A stretch of 35,012 bases of DNA from an uncultured Oscillospiraceae bacterium (GTDB taxonomy: Bacteria; Bacillota; Clostridia; Oscillospirales; Ruminococcaceae). Shown one piece after another: positions 25,201-31,658 of the stretch (positions are counted from its first letter, which is position 1; the number at the start of each line of letters is the position of its first letter). The notes under the pieces were generated by a model. It searched no databases. It saw only the letters and a list, made by a program, of their open reading frames with translations, and had not been told where the DNA came from. The stretch spans positions 1 to 35,012 of the forward strand of contig CAKSHG010000004.1 of assembly GCA_934456315.1 (NCBI GenBank), given 5' to 3'. The position numbers were made by a program, and so were the translations under genes.

Positions 25201-27558
25201 ATGAACACCTACGCAGAGAAAAAGAAAGCGGCAATGCCGTCAAAGCAGGCTCATTCCGCGCTGAAAAAATGCAGCGACGAGCAGCTGCGCAGCGGACTTT
25301 CGTCGCTGCACAGCCGTCCGACGGCGCTTTCCGGGGAGCTTGGGGAAAAGATACGCGAGCGCTGCGGGATAGACCCGGCGGCGGTCAGGGTATTCCGCGA
25401 CGACGGGCTGGGCGACCTGGGGCAGAAAGCGTACGCAAAAGGCTCCGAGATACACCTCGCAGGCGGCGTGAGCACCTCCGGCGAGGCGGGGGAGCGTGTG
25501 ATACTCCACGAAGCGGCGCACATCGCGCAGCAGGGAGGCCACGGCGTGACCGGAGCCATCAACGACGACCCTGCGCTGGAGCAGCAGGCAGACAATGTTG
25601 CAGCAGGCGGGGTAATGCAGGGCAGCTTTTCGGTGCCGGTGAATTCCGAGAGCGCCCCGATACAGGGCTGGGCGCCCTGGGACAAGGCGAAGAAGAAGTT
25701 CGCCGAATACAAGGCGAATGACGCGAAGCGTACAGCCGCCTTTGCGGAGGGAACCTCCCTCGGCAACAAGCACCTCGACCGCCTGGTAGCCGCAAACGAC
25801 TGGGTCCGGGACAAAATGGACGATTTCAGCGACTTCCGCAGCGGCGTGAAGCATAAGATAGCCGACAAATACCACGGCAGTAAGCTCGAGAGCGGCGTGA
25901 ACACAGCAAAGTCCGCGATGAGCACTGCGGGTCACTGGGCAGCTGACCAGGCGAAGGCTGCGGGAGGCTGGATATCCGACAAGGCGGGCGCCGCCGGGAA
26001 TGCGATAAAGGGGAGCAAACTTGGTCAGTGGGTCAGCCGGAAAAAGGAGGAGCGAGCGAAGAAAAAGGCGGAGGAAGCGCTGAAACCCAAGGAGCCGGGA
26101 AAGGTCAGCAAGTTCTTCTCCGGCGCGAAAAACTGGATAGGCGACAAGGCAAAGTCGGCGGGAAGCTGGATATCCGACAAGGCGGGCGCCGCCGGGAATG
26201 CGATAAAGGGAAGCAAGCTGGGTCAGTGGGTGAGCAAGAAGAAAGAGGAACGCGCGAAGAAGAAAGCCGCCGAAGCCCAGAAGGAACCCGGCTGGTTCAA
26301 GAAAACGGCAGCCGCAGCCGGGGAGAAGATAAAGGCAGGCGCAGGCTGGGTAAAGGACAAGGCGGTCGGCGCCGGGACATGGATCAAGGACAAGGCTGTG
26401 AAAACCGGGAAATGGGCAATGAAGAAAAAAGAGGACATTTCCGACTGGCTCGGGGAGAAGAAGCAGGCGTACTCCGACCATGATGACCAGCGTTACCTCA
26501 AGCGGCTTGTGCGAAAGCACGGAGCAAAGGCTCTGAACGCGATAGCGCTTGCCGACCAGGACCTCAAGCACGGCGAATACAGCGAAAACGTCCGGCACCG
26601 CGCCGGAGCGCTCCAGGACTACGACGAGGAGAAGCGCAGCTTCATGACGGACGACGAAGCCGCTGCGGCAAAGGCGGCGCGGGAAGCGGAGCCGTTGAAC
26701 GCCGGAAAGGTGCTGGATACTGTCGGGGATATTGTGGAGCCGGTAGGCTCTGTGATGTCGGCGCATTCCGCAAGGAAGCGCGGCAACTGGCAGCAGACCG
26801 CGCTTGATTCGATGGACGTGGCAAGCACTGGAATGGAATATCTTACCAAGGCGACTAAAAACCTTGACCTCCCGGTGCTTTCGACGTTAAGCGACGTAGT
26901 CGACATGGGAACGGCTGTCGGCGGGCTTGGTATCCACGCCTACCAGAAGCACAAGCTGAACGGCGTCGGCGCCGACGCCCAGACGGAGGGCGTAGACGAG
27001 GCTGACAGGAAATACATGAAAATAGCCCATAAGGGCTACGGCACGCAGCTGAACGAGGACCTCCGCAACGATGTGGGTAATGTCATCAGCAACGGAGTTT
27101 CTGCGTTGGGCTCCGGCTTGAGCGTGGCTACGGGCGGCGTAAGTTCAACGGTCGCGAAGTATGTTAACAAGGGGATAAGCATGGGAGTTGACAAGCTCAA
27201 CTCCAGCGCCCGGGAAAAGGCGGACCGCGAGATAGGCTATGAGGATATATTCGGCAGCGTGGACGCGGCAAAGGCGTTCAAGCACAAGCACTCCATCGAC
27301 AGGAACACGATGGAGATACTCATGAAGCGCAACACCGGTTCGCGCACGATGGGCGACCTTGCGAACAGGTCGCGGTACGAGGCTGCGAGAGTGAACCACA
27401 GGTACCTCGGAAAGAGCGGCGACAACGGCGCGAAGAAGATGATGGCGGCGTTCGGCGAGAAGAATTTCGAACAGACTCCGCTAAGCATGATAGACGACAA
27501 GATGGGTCAGACGCAGACCCTTGAAGAAATGAACAAGCGCAGGAGAGCTGCGTATTGA
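25201..27558 (+). CDS. DUF4157 protein, candidate injected cargo/effector of the CIS
   Basis: This is a 785-residue protein, ATG 25201 after AAGGAGGAG. Residues about 45-140 are the DUF4157 domain often found on eCIS cargo. A zinc-protease-like H103-E-A-A-H107 followed by IAQQ has a likely third ligand in ALEQQAD (about 125-131), so the metal site looks intact. Residues about 215-425 are Lys/Ala/Gly-rich amphipathic repeats (WISDKAGAAGNAIKGSKLGQ occurs twice, 66 residues apart), similar in composition to LEA or membrane-active helices. The C-terminal 350 residues are mostly helical with Gly-rich stretches (GVSALGSGLSVATGGVSSTV) and match no toxin fold I know. It is the only obvious cargo in the operon and lies at its end, next to a possible chaperone. 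Effector status is inferred from the domain and position. Confidence 0.78.
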   Translation: MNTYAEKKKAAMPSKQAHSALKKCSDEQLRSGLSSLHSRPTALSGELGEKIRERCGIDPAAVRVFRDDGLGDLGQKAYAKGSEIHLAGGVSTSGEAGERVILHEAAHIAQQGGHGVTGAINDDPALEQQADNVAAGGVMQGSFSVPVNSESAPIQGWAPWDKAKKKFAEYKANDAKRTAAFAEGTSLGNKHLDRLVAANDWVRDKMDDFSDFRSGVKHKIADKYHGSKLESGVNTAKSAMSTAGHWAADQAKAAGGWISDKAGAAGNAIKGSKLGQWVSRKKEERAKKKAEEALKPKEPGKVSKFFSGAKNWIGDKAKSAGSWISDKAGAAGNAIKGSKLGQWVSKKKEERAKKKAAEAQKEPGWFKKTAAAAGEKIKAGAGWVKDKAVGAGTWIKDKAVKTGKWAMKKKEDISDWLGEKKQAYSDHDDQRYLKRLVRKHGAKALNAIALADQDLKHGEYSENVRHRAGALQDYDEEKRSFMTDDEAAAAKAAREAEPLNAGKVLDTVGDIVEPVGSVMSAHSARKRGNWQQTALDSMDVASTGMEYLTKATKNLDLPVLSTLSDVVDMGTAVGGLGIHAYQKHKLNGVGADAQTEGVDEADRKYMKIAHKGYGTQLNEDLRNDVGNVISNGVSALGSGLSVATGGVSSTVAKYVNKGISMGVDKLNSSAREKADREIGYEDIFGSVDAAKAFKHKHSIDRNTMEILMKRNTGSRTMGDLANRSRYEAARVNHRYLGKSGDNGAKKMMAAFGEKNFEQTPLSMIDDKMGQTQTLEEMNKRRRAAY
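25961..26079 (+). repeat. Tandem intragenic repeat, copy 1 (DUF4157 gene)
   Basis: This 119-bp segment encodes GGWISDKAGAAGNAIKGSKL and the following QWVSRKKEERAKKK stretch. It is repeated 198 bases downstream in the same frame. The first 60 or so bases are almost identical at DNA level, including silent positions, so the duplication is recent or kept uniform by gene conversion. Confidence 0.85.
26159..26277 (+). repeat. Tandem intragenic repeat, copy 2 (DUF4157 gene)
   Basis: This is the second copy of the 119-bp segment at 25961, offset by 198 bases (66 codons). Differences gather in the second half, where AAA/AAG and GAG/GAA swaps leave the Lys/Glu-rich protein nearly unchanged. A weaker related stretch (AGAGWVKDKAVGAGTWIKDK) follows at about 26338-26397. 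Confidence 0.85.
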
Positions 27559-27570
27559 TGGAGGTAACAC

Positions 27571-28017
27571 ATGACAGTACTTGAAAAACTGCTTGAATCG
27601 TTCCAGAACGACAATATAGCCGGAGAGATAGACACCTCCGACGGCACGGAAACGCTCCGCATAGCCCCCGACCAGATGGGACCGGACAGCGACGGCATAG
27701 TCGTCATGGAGATATGCAGGATACCGATAGACGACGAGAACGGCTGTAGCTACTACCAGCTGTACACCACCATCTTCAAGGACCTGGAGCCTGAAAGGTA
27801 CCCCGAAATGCTCGTCAGCCTGAACGAGATGAACCTAAGCACCGTCCTGGGAAATTACGGCATACTGACGACGCACCAGATGCTGTATCACAAATATGTG
27901 CTGCGGCTCCCGGCATGCCCTGACGGGGAGCTTGCCAGAGCGCTGTACGGAACGGCGTACGACCTGCTGGGCATTATCGACAACGACATGCCCGCTCTTG
28001 CAAAGGCGATAAACTGA
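27571..28017 (+). CDS. Small acidic protein, possible effector chaperone/partner (YbjN/type III chaperone-like)
   Basis: This is a 148-residue acidic protein, ATG 27571 preceded by GGAGGTAA and only 12 bases after the DUF4157 gene. No signal peptide or TM is present. The layout of helix (VLEKLLESF), several strands (ETLRIAPDQ, IVVMEICRI, YYQLYTTIF), helix (ERYPEMLVSLNEMNLS), strands (GNYGILTT, YHKYVLRLP) and a final long helix is like YbjN-type and type III secretion chaperone folds. An acidic partner beside a Lys-rich cargo fits a chaperone role; immunity to the cargo is an alternative. No single motif proves the family, so the call rests on predicted topology and position. It is the last gene before the operon terminator. 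Confidence 0.45.
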   Translation: MTVLEKLLESFQNDNIAGEIDTSDGTETLRIAPDQMGPDSDGIVVMEICRIPIDDENGCSYYQLYTTIFKDLEPERYPEMLVSLNEMNLSTVLGNYGILTTHQMLYHKYVLRLPACPDGELARALYGTAYDLLGIIDNDMPALAKAIN

Positions 28018-28029
28018 CGATTTCTGCGT

Positions 28030-28064
28030 GTTCCCGCCGGTTACGGCGGGAACAATGCTTTTTG
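28030..28064 (+). terminator. Intrinsic terminator of the CIS operon
   Basis: A perfect 10-bp stem (GTTCCCGCCG, loop GTTA, CGGCGGGAAC, 28030-28053) is followed by AATGC and a run of five T (28059-28063). It stands 13 bases after the stop of the last CIS gene and is the first strong terminator seen after the start of the window. Confidence 0.9.
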
Positions 28065-28137
28065 AAATGATTCGTGAAATATAACAAATATACCTATATG
28101 ATAAGTTGTAAGTTCTACGATATAATTTACAAATCGT

Positions 28138-28177
28138 TCACAAACATATTGACAATGTGTTGTATTTGTGATAGAAT
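28138..28177 (+). promoter_or_regulatory. Sigma-A type promoter inside nested dyads, upstream of the permease gene
   Basis: The -35 is TTGACA (28149-28154), the spacer is 17 bases, and the -10 is TAGAAT (28172-28177) with an extended TG one base before it; transcription would start near 28184. The -35 box lies inside an inverted repeat TCACAAA (28138-28144) / TTTGTGA (28165-28171), with an inner dyad ACAA-TGTG-TTGT (28152-28163). A further pair TTGTAA (28106-28111) / TTACAA (28127-28132) lies upstream. The promoter is near consensus; the dyads are candidate operators. Confidence 0.75.
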
Positions 28178-28183
28178 TGAGGT

Positions 28184-28256
28184 ACGCAAATTTTACTGCC
28201 ATATAATGATTCTCCCAAAGTTGTGATTATTCCACAGCTTTATGGGAGTTTTTCTA
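28184..28256 (+). promoter_or_regulatory. Leader with intrinsic terminator (attenuator or short RNA) before the permease gene
   Basis: The predicted transcript from about 28184 meets a hairpin within 30 bases. Stem CTCCCA-AAGTTGTG (28212-28225) pairs with CACAGCTT-TA-TGGGAG (28233-28248) through 14 pairs, one of them T-G, with a two-base TA bulge; five T follow directly (28249-28253). This is a terminator shape placed about 50 bases before the permease start, so either most transcripts stop as an RNA of roughly 70 bases or read-through is regulated. The leader is too short for the large riboswitch classes I know, and I cannot assign a ligand. Confidence 0.65.
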
Positions 28257-28303
28257 TGTGCAGAATAACGGGGCACAGAAACGCCCCGAAACGGAGGAAA
28301 GAT

Positions 28304-29851
28304 ATGATAATTGCATCGATTCTTGCCGTTGTGGTATTTGCTGTCATGTTCATCATGGCGGCAAGGGACAGGCTGTCCCGCCCGGCGGCAATGGGAATGA
28401 GCGCAGTCGGAGCGGTACTCCTGTTTTTCGGCACGTTCATGGGATTAAGCAGCAGCGACGATGAAATGCTCATCGCGCAGATAGTTGCTGTACTGATTTT
28501 TGTGGTGATGTTCGTTCTCATCATCATGGACAAGATAGAGCGGCACATCGTGACGCTGTGCTGCGGTCTTGCAACGCTGGTCATGGTGTTCGGCATCTGC
28601 CTGAAGAGCTTTGACGCAGTATGGTCTACGCTCAACATCGCAAACATCTTCACACCAGGCTTCTGGTACACCGCGGGCGCGTCCGAGGAAAGCTCCAGCG
28701 GTATCAACTGGGCGACTATAATCTTCATCGCCGGCATGATGATAATGGTAGAGGGTATGGCTAAGGCAGGATTCTTCCGCTGGCTGTGCATGACCCTCGC
28801 TAAGGCTGTAAAGTACAAGGTGGTTCCGCTGTTCATCACGTTCATGCTGATGTCTGCGGTGCTCTCGATGTTCATCGACAGCATTACGGTTATCCTGTTC
28901 CTCGCGGCGGTTACCGTTGAGCTGGCGCAGCTCCTGAAGTTCAACCCGATACCGATGATACTTTCAGAGGTGTTCTGCGCGAACCTCGGCGGCTCTGCGA
29001 CAATGTGCGGCGACCCGCCAAACATCATCGTCGGTACGTCGCTGGGCTATTCCTTCGCGGACTTCCTCACCAACACCGGCGTTATCGCAGGAATCTGCCT
29101 CGTGTTCGTGGTTTTCTACTTCCTGCTGATTTTCAGAAAGGACCTCAAGGAAGCCGGAAAGAGCCAGATAGACATCTCCTCCATGCCTGACCCCAGGGAA
29201 GCTATCACTGACAAGCGCAGCTTCGTCATCAGCATAGTTATCTTCCTCTGCGCGGTAGTCATGCTTGTGACCCACGCGCAGACCGGACTTACAGTTGCGT
29301 TCATCGGAACAGTCATCGCGATACTCACGCTTGCCACTTCCGGAAAGCACGCCCTGGAGCTCATCAAGAAGGTGGATTACAAGACCCTGCTGTTCTTCAT
29401 CGGACTGTTCATAGTTGTAGGCGGACTTGAGCAGACCAACGTCCTCGAGCTGGTCGCAAACTTCATCGAGATGGTGAGCGGCGGAAACGTTATCTTCGTT
29501 ATCATCATCATCGTATGGCTGTCTGCCATCGCAAGCTCCATCGTGGACAACATTCCGTTCGCTGCTACCATGGTCCCCGTCATCAAGGGACTCGCAGCCG
29601 CAAGCGGCACACTCGACCCTGCGTACCTTTCCGTACTCGCATGGTCGCTGTCCCTCGGTACTGACATCGGCGGCAGCGCAACTCCCATCGGAGCTTCCGC
29701 AAACGTTGTCGGCACCTCTGTTTCCGCAAAGCACGGCCACCCCATCAGCTGGGGAAAGTATCTCAAGGCTTGCGTACCTGCGACCGTGCTGGTGCTCGCT
29801 ATAAGCACAGTACTGATATTCGTAAGATACAGCGCAGAGCTGGGGCTCTGA
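28304..29851 (+). CDS. ArsB/NhaD-type ion transporter (IT superfamily, SLC13-like permease)
   Basis: This is a 515-residue polytopic membrane protein. ATG 28304 follows ACGGAGGAAAG with 6 bases spacing; an in-frame GTG at 28223 lies inside the leader terminator and has no ribosome site. About 12 hydrophobic segments are visible. The two inverted halves carry the family signatures: EVFCANLGGSATMCGDPPN with IIVG following, near residue 230, and LGTDIGGSATPIGASANVVG near residue 455. Each half also has a hairpin region (FIDSITVILFLAAV and SSIVDNIPFAATMVPV, with the conserved D-N/S-P). Homologues move arsenite, Na+/H+, or carboxylates/sulfate. I cannot fix the substrate; no arsR or arsA is adjacent. 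It is transcribed with the kinase-like gene downstream. Confidence 0.9.
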   Translation: MIIASILAVVVFAVMFIMAARDRLSRPAAMGMSAVGAVLLFFGTFMGLSSSDDEMLIAQIVAVLIFVVMFVLIIMDKIERHIVTLCCGLATLVMVFGICLKSFDAVWSTLNIANIFTPGFWYTAGASEESSSGINWATIIFIAGMMIMVEGMAKAGFFRWLCMTLAKAVKYKVVPLFITFMLMSAVLSMFIDSITVILFLAAVTVELAQLLKFNPIPMILSEVFCANLGGSATMCGDPPNIIVGTSLGYSFADFLTNTGVIAGICLVFVVFYFLLIFRKDLKEAGKSQIDISSMPDPREAITDKRSFVISIVIFLCAVVMLVTHAQTGLTVAFIGTVIAILTLATSGKHALELIKKVDYKTLLFFIGLFIVVGGLEQTNVLELVANFIEMVSGGNVIFVIIIIVWLSAIASSIVDNIPFAATMVPVIKGLAAASGTLDPAYLSVLAWSLSLGTDIGGSATPIGASANVVGTSVSAKHGHPISWGKYLKACVPATVLVLAISTVLIFVRYSAELGL

Positions 29852-29864
29852 TATGAAGCAATAT

Positions 29865-29887
29865 CCGGCGGCACGGTAAGCCGCCGG
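29865..29887 (+). other. Intercistronic stem-loop
   Basis: A perfect 8-bp GC-rich inverted repeat, CCGGCGGC / GCCGCCGG, has a 7-base loop and lies between the permease and kinase-like genes, 25 bases before the latter. No T-run follows, so it is not a full intrinsic terminator. It may protect or process the mRNA and set unequal expression of the two genes. Confidence 0.5.
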
Positions 29888-29912
29888 GACGACAAAGAAG
29901 GAGGTAATTTCA

Positions 29913-30509
29913 ATGGGAAAACAGCTTATAATTTCCGTTGGACGTGAATTCGGCAGCGGCGGACACATCGTTGCTTCAAAGCTCGCGGAGCATTTCGGAC
30001 TTCCGCTCTACGACAGCAACATACTCGCCGAGATAGCGAAAAAGAACAACATCAGCGCAGAGTACCTCAGTCAGTTCGATGAGAGCGCCCGCAACCTGTT
30101 TTTCTCCCGCACCGTAAACGGATTCAGCAACTCTCCGGAGGAGATAATCGCGCAGATGCAGTTCGACTACATCAAGCAGAAGGCCGACGAGGGAGAAAGC
30201 TTTGTAGTTATCGGAAGATGCGCGGACTATATCCTGCGCGAGAATCCCGGACTGGTGCGCATATTCGTGCTTGGCGATACCGCCACAAAGATAAGACGCA
30301 CCGCAGAGCGCGAGGGAGTTACGGAGGAAAAGGCGAAGGCGCTCATGCTCCAGGCTGACAAGCGCCGCAAGTACTTCCACAATTCCCACAGCGAGAACAA
30401 GTGGGGAGATTCCCGCAGCTACGACATCACGGTGAATTCCTCGAAGCTCGGAATTGACGCCACCGTGGAGCTGCTGATAAAGTACATAGAGCTGAAAAAC
30501 GCAGAATAA
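29913..30509 (+). CDS. Cytidylate kinase-like protein (Cytidylate_kin2 family)
   Basis: This is a 198-residue protein with AAGGAGG about 9 bases before ATG 29913. The family signature ISVGREFGSGGHIVASKLAE (residues 7-26) replaces the usual P-loop of Cmk with the G-R-E-x-G-S-G-G variant. Further on are LPLYDSNILAEIA, SFVVIGRCADYIL, VRIFVLGDTATKIRRTAERE, the lid segment KRRKYFH with the conserved K-R-R-x-Y-x, and WGDSRSYDITVNSSKLGID. It is a nucleotide-kinase fold protein whose true substrate is not established in this family. In Firmicutes such genes often sit beside membrane transporters, as here. Confidence 0.9.
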   Translation: MGKQLIISVGREFGSGGHIVASKLAEHFGLPLYDSNILAEIAKKNNISAEYLSQFDESARNLFFSRTVNGFSNSPEEIIAQMQFDYIKQKADEGESFVVIGRCADYILRENPGLVRIFVLGDTATKIRRTAEREGVTEEKAKALMLQADKRRKYFHNSHSENKWGDSRSYDITVNSSKLGIDATVELLIKYIELKNAE

Positions 30510-30560
30510 ACCCTGACTTCCGGGGCTATACTACATTCAGAATTAAAGGAGGCGTCAGCC

Positions 30561-30731
30561 ATGTTGGAGATCGCGTCACACGCGGCTCCGGGCGACGCAA
30601 TGCCGACCGTACCCGAGGGCGAGGCGGAGATCACCATCAGTGGCGAAGCTCACATCGTCAGGGCAGGCGAGCCGCATTCGTTAAGAGCGCCGACGCGTTT
30701 CAAGATGCTGCAGGTGCTTGTAAAGCAGTAA
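30561..30731 (+). CDS. 56-residue mini-cupin (C-terminal cupin strands only)
   Basis: This short ORF has a strong ribosome site (AAAGGAGG, 8 bases before ATG 30561). Its residues VPEGEAEITISGEAHIVRAG followed by EPHSLRAPTRFKMLQVLVK match the second half of a cupin barrel: G-x-x-x-I-x-x-G / V-x-x-G-E-x-x-x-x-x-A / F-K-x-L-x-V. The usual first cupin motif with its metal-binding histidines is absent; one His remains (E-P-H-S). It is either a genuine half-cupin that dimerises or a degraded remnant that kept its start. It is co-directional with the kinase-like gene, 51 bases downstream, and ends just before the terminator region. Confidence 0.62.
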   Translation: MLEIASHAAPGDAMPTVPEGEAEITISGEAHIVRAGEPHSLRAPTRFKMLQVLVKQ

Positions 30732-30732
30732 T

Positions 30733-30765
30733 AAAAAAGGTGCACAACTTTAAGCTGTGCACTTT
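30733..30765. terminator. Bidirectional hairpin terminator between convergent genes
   Basis: Stem GTGCACA (30740-30746) pairs with TGTGCAC (30756-30762) around a 9-base loop. Six A precede the stem (30733-30738), giving a U-run when read on the - strand, and TTTG follows it on the + strand. It can serve the permease/kinase/cupin unit and back up termination of the convergent XRE gene. Confidence 0.75.
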
Positions 30766-30778
30766 GTCATTTATAACG

Positions 30779-30803
30779 AAAAATCCCCCCGGTGCCGGGG
30801 GGA
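30779..30803 (-). terminator. Intrinsic terminator of the XRE regulator gene
   Basis: Six C (30785-30790), GGTGCC, then six G (30797-30802) form a very GC-rich hairpin. Read on the - strand it is followed by ATTTTT. It begins 6 bases after the stop codon of the - strand regulator. Confidence 0.85.
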
Positions 30804-30808
30804 AATAC

Positions 30809-31057
30809 TCACTTGGTAAGGGACGCGATAAGCTCGTTTACAGGGATATCGAGGTACTTTGCGATGGTGATGAGCTCGATATCAGTGATGAAACGCTGAC
30901 CGGATTCCATGCGCTGGATCGCATTCTTGTCTACGACAAGACCCATTTCTGCCAGATCGTCAGCGACCTGACGCTGGGAAATGCCGCGTGCCTTGCGGAT
31001 TTCGCGCATTTTGATACCTAAGAGATTCTTTCTGCCGTTTGCCTGATTCTTGAACAT
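30809..31057 (-). CDS. Small XRE-family helix-turn-helix regulator
   Basis: This is an 82-residue protein on the - strand. I place the start at ATG 31057-31055 because AGGAGG lies 8 bases upstream on that strand; an upstream ATG at 31105 lacks a site and lies at the predicted transcription start region. The HTH is plain: MREIRKARGISQRQVADDLA, then VVDKNAIQRMESGQRFITDI, and ELITIAKYLDIPVNELI. It is a stand-alone Cro/CI-type DNA-binding protein without a sensor domain. It has its own promoter with a dyad just upstream, so self-regulation is likely; control of the neighbouring + strand genes is possible but not shown. Confidence 0.92.
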   Translation of the reverse strand: MFKNQANGRKNLLGIKMREIRKARGISQRQVADDLAEMGLVVDKNAIQRMESGQRFITDIELITIAKYLDIPVNELIASLTK

Positions 31058-31093
31058 TTTTGGATCCTCCTGTCCATGGTTGTTTGCAGAATA

Positions 31094-31136
31094 ATTATAG
31101 CGCATTTGTAATCAAAAATCAATACCTGCCCGGTAT
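31094..31136 (-). promoter_or_regulatory. Promoter and candidate operator of the XRE regulator
   Basis: On the - strand the -35 is TTGATT (31122-31117), the spacer is 17 bases, and the -10 is TATAAT (31099-31094). Immediately upstream is a perfect dyad ATACC-TGCCC-GGTAT (31122-31136), abutting the -35 box, a plausible operator for the XRE protein itself. The promoter call is strong; the operator is inference. Confidence 0.75.
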
Positions 31137-31658
31137 GTCAATATAAAATCCGGCGGTTTAAGTTAATACTGGTTTGCGCCATTTTACTGCATTTTATTAA
31201 TGTAATTAGTATAGCAAATATGCAGTTTGATTGCGATACCAAACGATTTGCAACAATGGGTCTTATTCTATAATCAATAGGCGTCAAATACATTTAATTG
31301 TATCCAAAAGCTCGCAGATAGTGGTTTTACACAAGTTGAGTAGTATAAATAATATCGGTTTTGTCGGCTGATTTAGTTTCGAAATCTTACTATTAACGGT
31401 CCCTTAACGATGTTATACAATTATCTGGTATATATAGTAGTATTAATCATATCTAAACGTATGTAATATAACTCCTATACGAAAAAAATATAGCAGCTAG
31501 ATAACTAATGCCTAAATCTGTACGATTGGCATAATAAAGGGCTTGAACGTGATTTCAGGAAAAACTGACAGGAAACCATGCAAGACACAATACGGCATGA
31601 AATTACATGTTTGTGCAAGAAACGCCACGCTGCACAGCATCGGAAAGGAAAACTATAC
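31137..31658. other. AT-rich intergenic gap with no recognised gene
   Basis: More than 500 bases between the XRE promoter and the acetyltransferase start are strikingly AT-rich compared with the GC-rich genes on both sides, with stop codons in all frames. I see no tRNA, rRNA or known RNA family, and no clean intrinsic terminator. Several TATAAT-like strings (for example near 31268 and 31425) are expected by composition and none has a convincing -35. The promoter for the acetyltransferase should lie in the right-hand part. It may be the scar of lost DNA or an island boundary. Confidence 0.6.

Noticed and set aside
28184..28256. Known riboswitch class (fluoride, guanidine, Na+/Li+ types) before the permease
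   Set aside because: The stretch before the terminator is only about 28 bases and lacks any conserved core I can recognise; left as an unassigned attenuator.
28223..28303. In-frame GTG-initiated extension of the permease
   Set aside because: The GTG lies inside the leader terminator hairpin, has no Shine-Dalgarno, and the extra 27 residues are not hydrophobic; ATG 28304 has an ideal site.
30740..31021. A + strand ORF of 93 codons opposite the XRE gene
   Set aside because: It runs through both terminator hairpins and is the antisense of a convincing HTH gene with its own promoter, ribosome site and terminator.
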